Shown: piece by piece, positions 1-12,287 of the stretch
Numbering within the stretch: position 1 is the stretch's first letter
Layout: every line of letters begins with the position of its first letter
DNA from: Onchidella celtica
Lineage: Eukaryota; Mollusca; Gastropoda; Systellommatophora; Onchidiidae
Direction of reading: 5' to 3'
Length of the DNA stretch: 64,000 nt
Assembly (NCBI GenBank): GCA_963931925.1
Contig: OZ007570.1
Coordinates: 25,916,804 to 25,980,803, forward strand
The notes under the pieces: model-generated
Databases searched by the model: none
Told to the model about the DNA's origin: nothing
The model's input: the letters and a program-made list of their open reading frames with translations, nothing else
Program-made: the position numbers and the translations under genes

Positions 1-249
1 GGTGGTATGTATCAAGGAATACCACAGTGTCTCCTCGGCTAATGATACCGGCCTTGTTTATGTTTGGGCTTTAAAGTGAGTCCACAATTTTCTGCCTATG
101 AGTAAGTCTGACTCTACTTAAATTGTTTTTGAGAAAGTTGAGCTCCAAAACAGAAACGTACTTTGATTTAAATGGAGATAAATGAAGGTAAGCAGAGATT
201 TGAGGGAGATAGAACACTAAGAAAATAATTCAGAGAAAAGGTGAGACTA

Positions 250-345
250 TTAGAAATGTTTGTGCCTAGTTAGAATCGAACCCATGACCTCTGCTATGGC
301 GCCAAAAGCGTTGCTGTGAAGACGTTTTAATGTTCGGTCACCTGT
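250..345 (-). repeat. tRNA-like SINE head, probable relic
   Basis: Read on the minus strand, this stretch has a good RNA polymerase III B box (GGGTTCGATTC, near 268-278). Upstream there is a weaker A-box-like region whose spacing and wording recall a serine-type tRNA (GGTGACCGAACATTAAAACG). It ends beside an A/C-rich low-complexity run at about 353-390. No acceptor stem can be folded with confidence, so it is more likely a decayed SINE head than a functional tRNA gene. It is not obviously the same family as the SINE pair at 6982 and 47421. Confidence 0.35.
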
Positions 346-460
346 TTCTCCAAAAAAACAATAATAACAACACCAACAACAACAACAACTAAACAATGCA
401 GCCGAACTGTCAAACATTGTCTCTAACTGTGTTGAATATTTGTGAACAAGACCCATCCCT

Positions 461-1547
461 CTACTTTATTACATTTAAATACTAGGTTAAAAGAAAGGGC
501 ACAAAAATATTTAAACCTTTGCATCTCAAGGTGGGGCTGGTGATATTTTGGTGGGGTGTAGAACTTCAGTATGGAGCGCCTGGATTTTTCATAGAAATCT
601 TAATTTCACAGTATAATTTAACTTAGCTGTATGGATAAACTTTTTTTTGCATTTTAATACTGCATACTATCTTTGTCCGATCATGGTAGGGCTCACATTT
701 TTTTTTTAATTGAAGTGGGTTTTGGGACAAAAAAAAAAGGTTGAGAAACATTGATTGCCTCAGGGGAGTTAGATCTTTTTTGCATTGAAAGATTGAAGTC
801 CAGTCCCAGCAAAAGTTGAGTTATGCCACTCTGTTATGTAAGGGCACAGACATACAATAGATATAGGAGTGTAAATTTGATGCCTCCAATCTTCTTTACA
901 TAATACAATAAATAAGTGACGCAGGGTTATTTGGTCTCCGTGCAGGGTTGTTAAAATGGTGGAGTGATTACCGCCCGTGTTGAATCTCAAGATAAAATCA
1001 TATTATAGGGACAGAATAAACCGTCTGTAACAACCTGGATATACACAACATCCATTTGATGTAAATTCTTTGTAATCAACAGATAAGGGGCGAGAATTTA
1101 AAGTTTACCCTGAAATAATCTGTGAAATAAACTCTCTTTGGAGGCGTAAAGCGAAAGATGCTTCGGCGTGTAAAGTGAAGAGCATTGAGTGACGTAACAG
1201 GAGGAAAGGTATTGAAAAGTGCAAGCGCGAGAACTAAGATAATACGGTCTAACAAGCTAGACAGAAGATTAAGCGGGCACTGAACTACGGAATGTGCATG
1301 GAATTTTGTTAAAGATTACAGCAAGAAAATCAGTATGGGGATATTGTATCAAGAGCGACAGACAAAGCTAGATTAGGAGAGAGAGTGGTTATGGTAAGTA
1401 AACAAACTAGGCCATTGGGAAGTGGGGGTGGGGTGGACAGGGGAGTAGGGGTGGGGGTATACGATGGGAAAGGAAAAAGATGAGGCAGAAACGCAGATAA
1501 TGAGATACGACTGACTGAGAAGGGTAGATGGCGACATAATGATACCC
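461..1547. other. Non-coding stretch, no gene seen
   Basis: AT-rich sequence with short T and A runs (near 640 and 700-740). The open frames here are short and have no recognisable domain, and I saw no repeat partner elsewhere in the window. Confidence 0.6.
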
Positions 1548-1651
1548 AGAGACAGAGAGAGAGGAAGAGAAAGAGAGAGAGAGAGAGAGAGCGAGAGAGC
1601 GGGCGGAGAGAAACACAAAAGGGCGGGGGGAGGAGAGAAAGAAGGAGGGAG

Positions 1652-1682
<31 letters not shown>
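1548..1682. repeat. GA-rich microsatellite
   Basis: Two GA dinucleotide runs (about 1548-1610 and 1631-1682) are separated by a G-rich spacer. Open frames through here translate to Arg-Glu or Ser-Leu repeats and are simple-repeat artefacts. Confidence 0.95.
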
Positions 1683-1885
1683 CCAACACAACCCGACCCA
1701 ATCAAGAAGGACCTGCCAGGCGTCATTCATCACTGGATGATGGAAAAGCTCTCATTGTTCAAAGCACTGTTATCTCCCTTTCTCACTACCACCCCTTCTA
1801 TTTCTACTTCATAGATCTTCGCACCTTTTCTGCTATAGAGAGTATTTATTGAATGATATCTCTCTTACTTTTTCTTTATTGCTTT

Positions 1886-1909
1886 GTCTATCTATCTATC
1901 TATCTATAG

Positions 1910-1980
<71 letters not shown>

Positions 1981-2041
1981 GATATCTGTCTATTTATCTA
2001 TCTCTCTCTCTATCTCTCTATCTATCTAGATATCTGTCTAT

Positions 2042-2118
<77 letters not shown>

Positions 2119-2260
2119 CATCTATCTAGCTATCTATCTATCTATCTGTCTGTCTATATATCTATCTATCGGTCTGTATGTCTGCCTGTCTGTCACTCCT
2201 TTCTCTCTGTCGATCGATCTGTCTGTCTGTCTGCCTGCGTGTCTGTTGTTTGCCCCTGCC
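1886..2260. repeat. CTAT tetranucleotide array with internal duplication
   Basis: A long (CTAT)n array runs to about 2160 and then decays into GTCT-type variants to about 2260. An interruption of the form CTAGATATCTGTCTATTTAT occurs twice, starting near 1978 and 2026, so the array also grew by duplication of a roughly 48-bp block. Frames through it give Tyr-Leu-Ser-Ile repeats and are not genes. Confidence 0.95.
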
Positions 2261-2851
2261 TCTTCGTTTATCAATCAACGTAAATCTCTGTCGTTTGAAA
2301 GAAAAGCTGTTTACCCTCGGGATATGCAGCAAGTACATTCCAGAAGCAAAGGCACAAAGAGGGCCTGTACACATTTGTTTACCCTTTCGGATGGCTCAGC
2401 ATTCTAAAACATGTTCCGATACCTTAAATAGGCCCATTGCGGACAGCGGCCATTTTAGTTCTCAAGACCGACGCCTCAACATGGGGATGGCAGCATTGAC
2501 TTTGATTCGTTAGCTGATTTGCACCGTGAGCACTTCAGGCGTTGCGAACCAATCGGCGTCAAGCAAAAAAAAAAAAAAGTAAACAATAACACGTGTGTTC
2601 ACGCACATGGGAGATGTTCAGTCAATTCTTTCACTTCCTTGCCCTTGTTAAACAAGTTGTTTACACGTATGGTAGAGAATCTGACCAGCTTGGATCCATC
2701 CTTTCCACCCCTGTCATAACAGTCAACTGTAATGCAACCAGCAAGCATTTTAAGCGCTTAGACATTATCTCGAAGTTACACTCATCAGCTGATCCACCCG
2801 CCATTTTAGGTGTCGGAAGTACAAAACAAAAACACTCGGTGACGTCATTCC
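2261..2851. other. Non-coding stretch, no gene seen
   Basis: Mixed-composition sequence with an A13 run near 2565. The open frames (about 60-110 codons) show no domain, motif or hydrophobic pattern that would set them apart from chance. Confidence 0.55.
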
Positions 2852-3051
2852 CAATGGGCCTATAAACCAAGGAAAACAATTATCTCACTATTACCCTCAC
2901 ATGCCTGCACCTATTGCGCCGTTTCCCATGCACCCCTCCCCCCCCACCCCTCAATGGGCCTATAAACCAAGGAAAACAATTATCTCACTATTACCCCCAC
3001 CTGCCTGCACCTATTGCGCCGTTTCCCATGCACCCCCCCCCCACCCCCACC
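2852..3051. repeat. 100-bp tandem duplication
   Basis: The block beginning CAATGGGCCTATAAACC at 2852 is repeated from 2952 with only a few differences. The period is 100 bp, and each copy ends in a C-rich run. This is a simple two-copy tandem duplication. The C runs at both junctions may have mediated it. Confidence 0.9.
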
Positions 3052-6000
3052 CCCCACAAACTACCCAACCTTACTTCCGCACACAAATGGACATGACGTA
3101 ACACCTGGTGATGTTCGCAGCTATATTACAAGCAGTTTAATTACTCAATACTTCACTTTTGCGATCACATCATATACATATTACAGCTGTAAAAAAAAAA
3201 ATAAAAATGCCAAAGCCCCCAAAATAACGGATACAGACAACAAGAAAAAGAAAAAAAATGTGTGTGTGTGTGTGGGGGGGGGAGGGTAGCGGCGGATCGT
3301 GAGTCTACATGGAGATTTTGTGTTCAGACACCGAGGGGAAGTGACGTCAAACGAAGCCCTCCTGAACGTAGACGGCGTTCAGAATCTATTCCAATACACT
3401 ACGTTAAGGTTACACTGAGCGTCATACCCAGGTCAAAGGCATGGCAAATTGCAATATCATTTCTTGTAGGCCTATTTGTTACACCAAAGAATTTAAGATC
3501 TCATCTGGCTAGACCATAGGAGTTGTCCCAGCAATTCCAACAAAGTACTTAGATTGGGGAGTCGCCTTCCTGCGACCCATATTATATGTAAACCTGTATT
3601 GATATTTTTCTATTAGACACTTTGTGTGCATGAGGCCTTTGTCAAGTCTTTGTGCAGCGATGTTAAGTCAGCAGTCCTGCTATTTAGAACATGGGAAGTT
3701 TTAAAGTGCAATACAAGTGTATCTCATTTGCTTTGAAACTCATTTCCTCGATGTCTTCATTTAATAAGTATCCTTCTGAAGATAATGTTTCCTCTTGTAT
3801 TGGTTTCCGGTGACAGGACCACAGATAAAAACTCCGTGTTTTGGTAAACCAGGTTGTAAATAAATAAACAGCATTCATAGCAACTTGAGCCTTATTTAGA
3901 GACTTAACTCAAATGCTCAGCAGACCAATGTCAAGATGAACAGAATAAAGGGACTTAGGACATCAGGGCCAGTATATAATGTACTCTTTACATGGTCCAC
4001 TAAAATCCAGAATTACTGCAAAGAGTGTGGAAGGGGCGCGGTGGAAATGAGAAAATTAACTGAAGCAGAGGATTGGGGCTAAAGATATCCTCGCTTGGTT
4101 TATTACATTACTACGCGGTGTGACCAAGGAAGATCTCCTATTTCTGGTAAAGACACGTCACACTCTGACGATTATTCTCCACTGAAATATTGATAGTGAC
4201 TGTTTATTGGTATTATATAGAATCTTTGATGGGATATTCCTATACACATGTCAGTCCTGGGCGTTGAAAGTTACTCAAGCATCAAAAAGTGGGAGGAATA
4301 TAATGTTTGGTTTTAACAAAGTACAATTGTGACTATTCGTGGAATTTTGGTTTGTCAAGTTTAATCCGTAACATCGTGGGAAGTAAAGGTGATAATGCAC
4401 CATTGGTGACCGACTATTCCCACCATCACTCACACGAACACTTGCATTGTGCCCACCACTGTTCTGCTCTGTGGGAAGGATTGCGTTCTCTTGACAATGG
4501 AACATGAAAGGAAACATTTCTATACTATCGTTTTCGAGACTTGATTGACAATGCAGCTAGCTGCACCAAGATCTGTCTGATGAACATTTCTCCTATTCTA
4601 AAAACCCTCAAGTTCCACCGCCGAGAACAAAGCTTATTATTTCAGAATATCATTATTCAAGGCTGCAACAGCGCCCCAGAACTTCACCGACAGTCTCATA
4701 TTTTCATTAATGCTGCGTCCGTTTGAGAAACTGTGTCGTCCATTTATAGGTAATAAGTTCATTCACTGTTGCTTATATGCTTACCCATTTTCTAGGATAG
4801 CACTAACTTTATCATTTCTCACAGGACCGTGCATGCATGCAAGTGTTGGCTAACTATTAAAATCAGTAATTTGTCCCAAAGCTAAATTCTGAATGGGATA
4901 CGATACAGATGACTTTATTTGCGCTGGAAAGTTAATTTTGCCACAAAGTTAAGTAAACCCACAACTTTGCACCGCCTTCCCAGCCAAACCAAACAACTTT
5001 CCTCTACGCAGTGCATCTGTTATCAAATTGCTCATTAGCGCCAATTTTTCCAGGATCAGCCGCCACAGGACGGACCCAATCATTCCCAGATTATTCGATC
5101 ACAAAACTTCGTCCCGAGCGCTTTGACAAGATGCAAGCACGAAGAAAAAAGATGGGAGTTTCATCTTCTTGGAAAAGCGTTGCGCGTCTTTCACTCACTA
5201 CAAGAACACACGTGTGGCACGTTTTAGAGAAGGCTCATGACACAAGGCTGGAATAATTCGATTAGAAAATGACGTGCTCATACAGCCAGTACAAGAACGA
5301 CCGGTGTTAATTGGGGTGAGCATCGCTAAGAGCTATGAGCAATGCACATCACGCACTGAGGAGATTCTTCAGGACATTTTTTACTGAAATCTGCAGATAT
5401 CTGAGACCAGTATTGGTATTTTCTCAGTGTTCTTTTGGCATATTTCTTGTCATTTGTCAAAGAGGGTAGAAAAGTAATATGCGCAGTGCAGGCATTAGAG
5501 TAAGGCAATGGACTTATTTTATAACAAAGGATTCAGCCACCCAAGAGTGAGTTACTCGAGTCAAAAGGACCATTTCAAACTGTCATGGAAAACCCAAGAT
5601 GAAGTCCATGTGGAGACAATTATTACTAGAGAAAAATGAATGGATATGACAGTGGGTTTATGAGTCCTTGAGTAGATATTTTAGTCCGTAATCGATTCAG
5701 ACAGTAAGTCAATGAATAACTCAGTAAACCAGTTCACCTATCAGGTAGTTGATGAATAACATACTGATTCAGTTCACTTGGCAATCTTTAAATGGGAAGA
5801 AGGTCGCCCCTTCCCAAGTATCCAATGATCTTTTTTTAATCTTCAACCTGTGCACTCCCAAACAGCTCCCTCCAAATACTTTTCTTTTCGGTCTACTCAT
5901 TGTTACCTTGCACACACCTCCAACTGCAGTCCTCCGCCTCTGTGTTTACTGAGCACAGAGGGTAAACCGAAAAGGACTGATAAGGTAAAAAGAATGAAAG

Positions 6001-6981
6001 TAAAAGAGTACAAGTGATACAGGTAATAATTAAACAGAAATATATTAAAAAGATTACCCTCCAGCACATCCCCACTCATCATAAAAATCCTAAATTAAAA
6101 AGGGACATCTATCAATGAAATGAAAGGAATGGGGGATAAAGGGATCTCATGGTAATAAATATACGAGATAACAAAGCAAGACTACCTCACCAGTGCTGAT
6201 ACAGAGGATGTCAACGTTCTGAGCAGAGCAACTGAAGGGGTTTTACAATCGGAGTGTAGGAGGTGAAGCGACGTGTGATGGTTTACAGAGGCACGAAAAC
6301 TGACAGAGAACGGATATGAAGACGATAAAGCTATTCCTCTGAGCATAAATCTATTAGCTGGGCGAGAATAGATGGGCTCCCAATATGATTTCCATGAACT
6401 CTGAGCCAGGTATTGCTAAGGAAGGAAAATAGGGGAATTCCCAAAGGGTCAGGGCTCTGGACTACCCAGGCTCTTCCAAGGCCGAGGGTCGATGAAAACA
6501 AGGGCACAATTTGGTATGCCACGAGAGAACTTCCATCCCCCCTCCCCTCCCCCCACGACAGTACTGCTACATCGTGGAAAGAAAGGAAAACATACTAGAG
6601 GCCAGATCTTGTATATATTCAAACATCGTACTACAGGTGAAACGAACCTAAACTGGACGTAAGTGGATCAGTTACCGTAAACGGCCCACTCAGTCAAGTC
6701 TGTTTTGGCCCAGTGCCAGAGGTCTGTCTTTACGTTAGCTGACTCGGTACAGTTTTGATGCATCCAAACAAGTGAGAAAGACGTGTTTCACTCTTGCCTG
6801 TGGGCGAAGGCCAGTTTAAACTCTATAGTTCACAGATCACACGAATACCTAGACAACACAGATTTAACTCACTGCCCACCCGCCAAAATGTGTCCAGGTG
6901 TTTATTTTTGGGAGGTTTCACTGCCCTTGACATCTACACCTCATTTTGTCTTGTTTTATTGTTCTTGTTGTGGTAAGGATT
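3052..6981. other. Non-coding stretch, no gene seen
   Basis: About 3.9 kb with short simple-sequence patches: A runs near 3190 and 3243, a GT run followed by G9 near 3260-3284, and C-rich patches near 6538. Open frames do not exceed about 94 codons and show no domain. I saw no splice-bounded coding blocks, tRNA or transposon ends. Confidence 0.5.
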
Positions 6982-7265
6982 ATTTTTTTTTTTTTTTAGA
7001 TTTTTGCCCGGGCAGCGGCCTTGTACGGCCTGCTCTTCACGATTTCCAATTGCCAAGGTATCTTTAACTTGTGCAACGTGCACACGGGCCCTCCGAATTT
7101 TTCGTCCTTATCCGAGAAGACTAGGTGCTCGATCCTACCTACCGTAGGATCAGGGACAGGAAAGTAAGAGAAAAATCCCAAAATTCCAACATGCCTGCAG
7201 ATTAGAACCCGTTACCTTCGGCATGAGAGGCGAGCACCTTGCCCCTAGATCACTGTGTCCGCCTA
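6982..7265 (-). mobile_element. tRNA-derived SINE, copy A
   Basis: Read on the minus strand, the element starts near 7265 with a tRNA-like head (a degenerate A-box region with AGGGGCAAGGTGCTCGCC, and a B-box-like GGGTTCTAATC). A body of about 180 bp follows, then an A-rich tail that appears as T15 at 6984-6998. The body contains CTTCTCGGATAAGGACG, GGAGGGCCCGTGTGCACG and TTAAAGATACCTTGGCA. All of these recur in the same order in the copy at 47421-47700, and the heads match as well. A tRNA head, a conserved body and an A tail define a SINE. Its transcription would depend on RNA polymerase III and its movement on a partner LINE. The subfamily cannot be named from sequence alone. Confidence 0.8.
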
Positions 7266-10200
7266 ATTAATGTCAAAGGACGCGTTTCTTAAATAAAAGG
7301 TCCCATAACCCGTCACATTCTGGGCCTGATTTCTTCAGCTTTCGGTTGGAATAAAATCCGCTCACAGTTCTTTGCTTCAATCTCCAGTAGCGAAGACACA
7401 ACCAGCGTTTCTGAGACTCCGTGGATCGCAGAGGAGGAGCTATTTCTCTAGTGACCAAAATGACAGCAGAAATCATGATGATTACACTAAAGAGTTCTGG
7501 AAAGCAGTTAGAATTCCGAAATTTTAGTGTATGACGCAAGTAACTGTATGATACTGAATGTCAAACCGTACTGACTTCCATCCCTCCAAAATCCATCTTC
7601 ATTATGTCGGAATTCCTCATAACTATTTTCTATGTGCATGTCTGATTAGGTTGCCAGAGATATCAAACATAAAGATTATTTGTCCCGAGGACTCCTCGAC
7701 CTCGGGAATTCATCTTCCAGTTGTGCATGTTTAAAAGTCTCCACTATTTCATGGTTTCCTGTCTGACTAGTCTGTCTGCAGAAAGAGGACATTAAATAAC
7801 AGCTGGATATCAAATACAAAACTTGTTTATCTCATATCCAGTGCTATTCAGTGCAAAGATACAAACCAAAATCTCTGCTCTTGGCTAATGCTCGGTCACT
7901 AAAAACATTGTATTCCCCAAGGACAAGCAAAAATCACAAGCCATACAAATGCATTTACATAAAATTCATATCCCATTCACAAACATTCTTTTTCCTGCCT
8001 TTCAAAATTCTACAGTGAAATAGTGCAGTGACAAAAACGAATGAATCCTTTAATACACCCGGCCCTCGCATGGCTCTCAGACACCCAGGGGATGGGTCTG
8101 TTAATGCTGTATCTTAAGCATAGCAAATGCAGATTACGTTTTTCAATCTCACCTAAAAAAAAGACACAAAAGATATGCCCTTTGTACATCTATTTCATTT
8201 AGTTTAAGAATTTCATTACTTAATTATCCCTCTAAACTGTATTCTAACTTCATTACGAACATAATGAGGCCATCTCAGCAAAGATTTCAAATTCCACTTT
8301 TTAGACAAAGGCTATGTATAAAAACCCAGCCCAAATTACATTGCATAAGGGGATCTGATATTTCTTCTTTACCTTTTTTGATATTATTTTACATACCATA
8401 ATTTTCCACAGATCCTTTTCTCGTAGAGCTGGAAAACTTTTAATGAATTACTGCAAAAGATTTTTTTCTCTATCTCTAACTTTCGCCAAAGGCGCATCAG
8501 AACGTTATCATTTTCATTCCGCCACTAATATTAACAACAGCTGAGTTCTATTAATGCGGAATCACACACAAAGAAGGAATGTTACAAAGAAGGTTTAAAA
8601 AATTAATAATAACCGTAAACCCTGGAGATTCATCATGACGAAGGCGGAAAAAGGATCTTTAGATGTTGTAAATTCAAGGGAACCGAACAGCTGCAATTAT
8701 TAAAATGGTCCATTTCAGCTTCCATCTGGTAACCTTTACTTCGATGTGAAAAAGACTTTTTTTTTTTTTTTTTGAGATCTAAAACACAAAGAGTAAAATT
8801 GAAATATAGAAAAATAACTAGTGGGTGGCCCTTTTGATCATGAACAATGGTTGTCAGTTACTATTAAAGAAGCCAAGTTTTAAGCCTTGACCTTTTCGTT
8901 GCTCATTTGACAGTGCATTATTCATTATTGAACCGCCATAAAAAAAAAATGTGTATGTCAGCAGCTGGAACATTTCCTTTCAACAGCTCTCCAAAACAGG
9001 GGGAAAGGGCGAATGTTGTTAGGTTGTTTTTTTTTTTTTCCTTACTGTCGTCTTTCCGACTGTGCAAAATGTCAAAGTAATTTTATGCACCATTCCCTGA
9101 TGCAATCAGATAAGATCAGACAAAGCAAGACGCAGAAAACTATATGAAATAGTTGGGATAATCAACTTTTACTTGTATTGTGTTGAAAGCAAAACGACAT
9201 AATCGTGCTAAAATACGGAGTGCTGTAAAAACCTTAAGAACAAACGACCATTGCTAGCGACGCCCACCGACTCCCAATCCAAATGATACATTTTCGCCTG
9301 TCTCGCCAGTTCATATTTCTGATGTAGTCATTAACGAAGCCAGTGTCTAAATGGATGTTGAAGTTTATCTAAGTCAATCACTGAATCCCACAGTCACTGA
9401 TGATGGCATTAAAAAGCCGATCTTAACTGGATTTTAAGTTTTCATTTTTTGATGGGGCTTAGATGACGTAATGTAATCAAGCCAATAAGACCTGAGATAA
9501 TTCGAATCACTGATCCTCCTCCCCTTCCCATGTTTTCATTGCGTCATCAAATCGATCATTATTGTTTTTTTTCTATTTCAGCGCCCCGTTCTGTGCCTAT
9601 GCAATCAGATGCCTGTAGAAGTTTTAACTTTTAGCCCGTGTACAAGCACTGGTGTAGCTGGGCACTAACAGGAACCCTGAGTTTCATGATATACATGAAT
9701 AACCGGTTTCAAGATAGGACTATTTAAAACGTTAAGAAAGCTTCAGATAGCCACATGCAAGCTGAACTAGTGTTAAAGTCAGAGACATTGTTGTTGCATC
9801 TAATAAACTAAAATAAAGGAAATCGGATTTCTCTTAGAATTCTTCTCAGCGCACCAATGGATCGCAAACCAATACTTGCGAGCGTATTTGCCGCGTCACA
9901 TCGTAAACGAAATGTGTTGTTTTTTTTTTCCACGGATACACATTTTTTTTTTAATTGCCTAAGTGTTATCGCATTATGTTGTATATGAATTGTTGAACAA
10001 ATCGACATGACCTGCATCTGAAAGTGTTATGCGGTATCACATAAACGTCGAAACTATGGGGGACATGATAGCAATTGTTTGTTTTTTTTGTGGTTGTTGT
10101 TGTTGTTGTTTTTTGTTACTATTATATCATCTATACATTCGTCATTCATTGTCGTGCTTATGAATGAAATATGGTTTCTCTTTTCCACGTTCATTTTATT

Positions 10201-10489
10201 CCCTCTATTCTTCTCCTTCTGATAGAATCCTTGGTCTTTTTTATTTCTCTTTGCTTATTTTTTTTCCCCATTTTAAATGTCTTGTTCTTTCCCCTACATT
10301 TCTCTGCTCTAATGAAATAAAGTAATCTATTTCCAAACTCCAGATGTTTCCTTCCTCCCAAAGATTCTGTTTTAAGTGATATGTTGAAAGGCTGGTGACA
10401 TTCCATGATCAAATTCTAAATCCTAAGTAATCATCTATTTTAGAATAAGACAGGGCCACAGATTTATAGGTCTCCTTTCCCTGATCCTT
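7266..10489. other. Non-coding stretch, no gene seen
   Basis: About 3.2 kb of AT-rich sequence with several long T and A homopolymers (near 8758, 9030, 9918, 9945) and a GTT run near 10092. No coding domain, tRNA or matching transposon ends were found. Confidence 0.5.
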
Positions 10490-10516
10490 CACCCGGCAGA
10501 GTGACTTTTTTTCGTG

Positions 10517-10735
10517 CGAGCTTTAGCAAATTGAGGAGCGGGGCAGCAACACACCTCCAAATACAGGACAGCTCTAATGCATCCCAGGGATTTTCGATGA
10601 CGTTCAGAGTCATATCAGGCACAGTCCAGAGATTGCAGCACCCATAGCAGTGCTCGATAGAACGAGAAACCCCTTAGCCGATGACCTGTGTTTGGGGGTG
10701 TGTTGCTGCCCCGCTCCTGAATTTGCTAAAGCTCG
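10517..10735 (+). mobile_element. MITE-like inverted-repeat element, copy 1
   Basis: The two ends are inverted copies of each other over about 45-48 bp. The left end begins CGAGCTTTAGCAAATTGAGG and the right end finishes with the reverse complement of nearly the same text. The terminal repeats include the shared block GGAGCGGGGCAGCAACACACC. The roughly 125-bp core contains CCAGAGATTGCAGCACCCAT and a TCGATAGAACGAGA block. Core and termini recur in inverted orientation at 32651-32856. There is no coding capacity, as expected for a non-autonomous DNA transposon. T and A tracts just outside both ends (10507-10512 and 10741-10749) are also inverted, so the true ends may lie further out, near 10490 and 10765. 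Confidence 0.75.
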
Positions 10736-10765
10736 TATGGAAAAAAAAATCACGCCACCCGGCAA

Positions 10766-11654
10766 CGCCATTTTTATTCTGCTAAATAACCACACAAAAA
10801 AACAACTATCAATTAAAAAGAAAACAAATTAATTTCTAATGCTAGACTGGCTGGTTCATGGTCAAAAGGAGAACGTTTTTCAAAATCATTACAAAATTAG
10901 TCAGGCAGTAAGATTATACTGGTGGTATGAAATTCAAAATAAAGTTTGGAAAAAACAAACAAACAAAATTGCCATTTCGGTCAGCACATCAGCACTAATG
11001 CTGAAGACCTCATGCAAACTGAGTCAGGCAGTCTCCTGAAACGCATCTGTAATATTATTGAGAGCCGGGTTCAAAAGATTTTGGGTTTTTCTGACAGTGT
11101 GGCTTCTTAATCCGCTTACGATGGCCAAGATAGAGATTGTACTCGCTAGGACTTTTCTTTTGTCTCCTTCACCTTTATACGCAGAAGATGATGATTGGCC
11201 GAGTCTCACGATACCTTACCCGATTTTCTATCACCCTAGGATTACCGCAGGTCATAGACCTCTGAAGTTTGGACTCATGTTGATGACGGTATTGATGTTT
11301 GATACTGTCTTTTGAGATACTTTGAGCATGGTCAGTTTCATTTGAATTTTTTATTTTCGTTGTTTTAAAATGCAGAAGAGTTTGGTCTGAGATAATGCAT
11401 TGCTCTGAAATTAAAAAGCAACGGACCAAATTATTTCTTCAACAACGGCAGATGGTTTCAGTCGAAAAAAAAGTGGGCGGGGAGTTGCAAGAGAGGAATC
11501 ACAAGCAGATAATAGAAAAGTAGGAGAAACAAATGGTGTTCTACACCGACGGAGCGAAGTATACCGTGAGGGCAAAAATATATGGTAATGCTGGGGAGGA
11601 GGAAACAGCAAATACAGTAATCATGAAAAACAGTTATGAAAAGTGAGAAACTTG
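10766..11654. other. Non-coding stretch, no gene seen
   Basis: Mixed sequence between the inverted-repeat element and the LTR retrotransposon. An 85-codon open frame at 11058-11315 has a hydrophobic start but no recognisable family, and is treated as chance. Confidence 0.5.
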
Positions 11655-11659
11655 GGGCA
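11655..11659. repeat. Target-site duplication, left (GGGCA)
   Basis: The five bases GGGCA directly before the 5' LTR are repeated directly after the 3' LTR at 18374-18378. A 5-bp duplication is typical of Ty3/gypsy integration and fixes both ends of the element. Confidence 0.9.
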
Positions 11660-11982
11660 TGTAGCGTCCCACTAGTTGAACGATCGATATTTTCTCACCC
11701 CCCCCCCCCCCGCTTGGCGAGTCTCACTCGGCGACCTTCCTCCCCCCTCTCGCCAGCAAGACCGGTATTTCTCTTTGATGTGGCTTGTTTGTTTCACTGT
11801 AGAAAATCTAGAGAGTCTGGAAGATACTGCGGTGTCCGAGATTACGCTAGGTCGACCTTGAGTGATGTAATTCTGTGACGTGTCTGTGTACGATTGGATG
11901 GCTGGTATGTGTCCCGAACGATCTAGGTCTGTCTCGTGCTTATGGGGCGGTTAAGCCGCTTCCTGAACGTTCCTGGGCGGAA

Positions 11983-11994
11983 TATATATAATAA
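11983..11994 (+). promoter_or_regulatory. TATA-like box in 5' LTR
   Basis: The sequence TATATATAATAA follows a GC-rich stretch (CCTGGGCGGAA). The 3' LTR has TATATATAAGGAGG at the same place, a more canonical TATA box. It is the likely core promoter at the U3/R boundary, with transcription expected to start about 25-30 bp downstream. The start site itself is not visible in sequence. Confidence 0.6.
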
Positions 11995-12139
11995 GGGCCA
12001 GGCGAGTAGGAGGGGTGCAAATCGTGGGTGAAAATCGTAAGGTGCAAATCGTAGGTGAAAATCCAGTTGTAGTTAGAAGTGTGTCTTCCCGGCTAGCTAG
12101 GTGTAAGTAACTTGTGGATATCAGCTCTTGTTTACAGTT

Positions 12140-12158
12140 ATTAAACGTTAGTATTAAA
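12140..12158 (+). terminator. Candidate polyadenylation signals (two ATTAAA)
   Basis: ATTAAA occurs at 12140-12145 and 12153-12158, and both are preserved in the 3' LTR. ATTAAA is the commonest variant of AATAAA, and no AATAAA is present in the LTR. In the 3' LTR these would direct 3' end formation, and the short distance to the downstream LTR end would leave a U5 of roughly 100 bp. This is inferred from position and motif only. Confidence 0.4.
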
Positions 12159-12287
12159 TTGTTCATCGGATCCTGTTATTTATTTCTACAACAGTTCGAG
12201 ACAGTTTCGTTTTTTAAGGGGTAGACGATCAGTTCATCTGACTCTCCCCATTATAACGTGCTGAAATTTGCATCAACTGTTACATAT

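Larger units (their letters stand above)
11660..12284 (+). repeat. 5' long terminal repeat
   Basis: This 625-bp LTR begins TGTAGCG and ends TTACA, with the usual TG...CA termini. It matches 17747-18373 almost completely. Differences seen by eye are one T/G, one T/A, two in the TATA region, one more T/G, and a 2-bp TG indel. It contains a run of 14 C near 11698-11711, a TATA-like box, two ATTAAA signals and a short internal direct repeat near 12016-12064 (GGTGCAAATCGT...GGTGAAAATC twice). Its expected role is promoter and polyadenylation signal for the element. Confidence 0.95.

Noticed and set aside
1330..2374. Overlapping Ser-Leu, Arg-Glu and Tyr-Leu-Ser-Ile open frames
   Set aside because: They are translations of GA and CTAT microsatellites in several frames at once. 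The same applies near 18759, 41682, 48747, 49429, 59425 and 59931.
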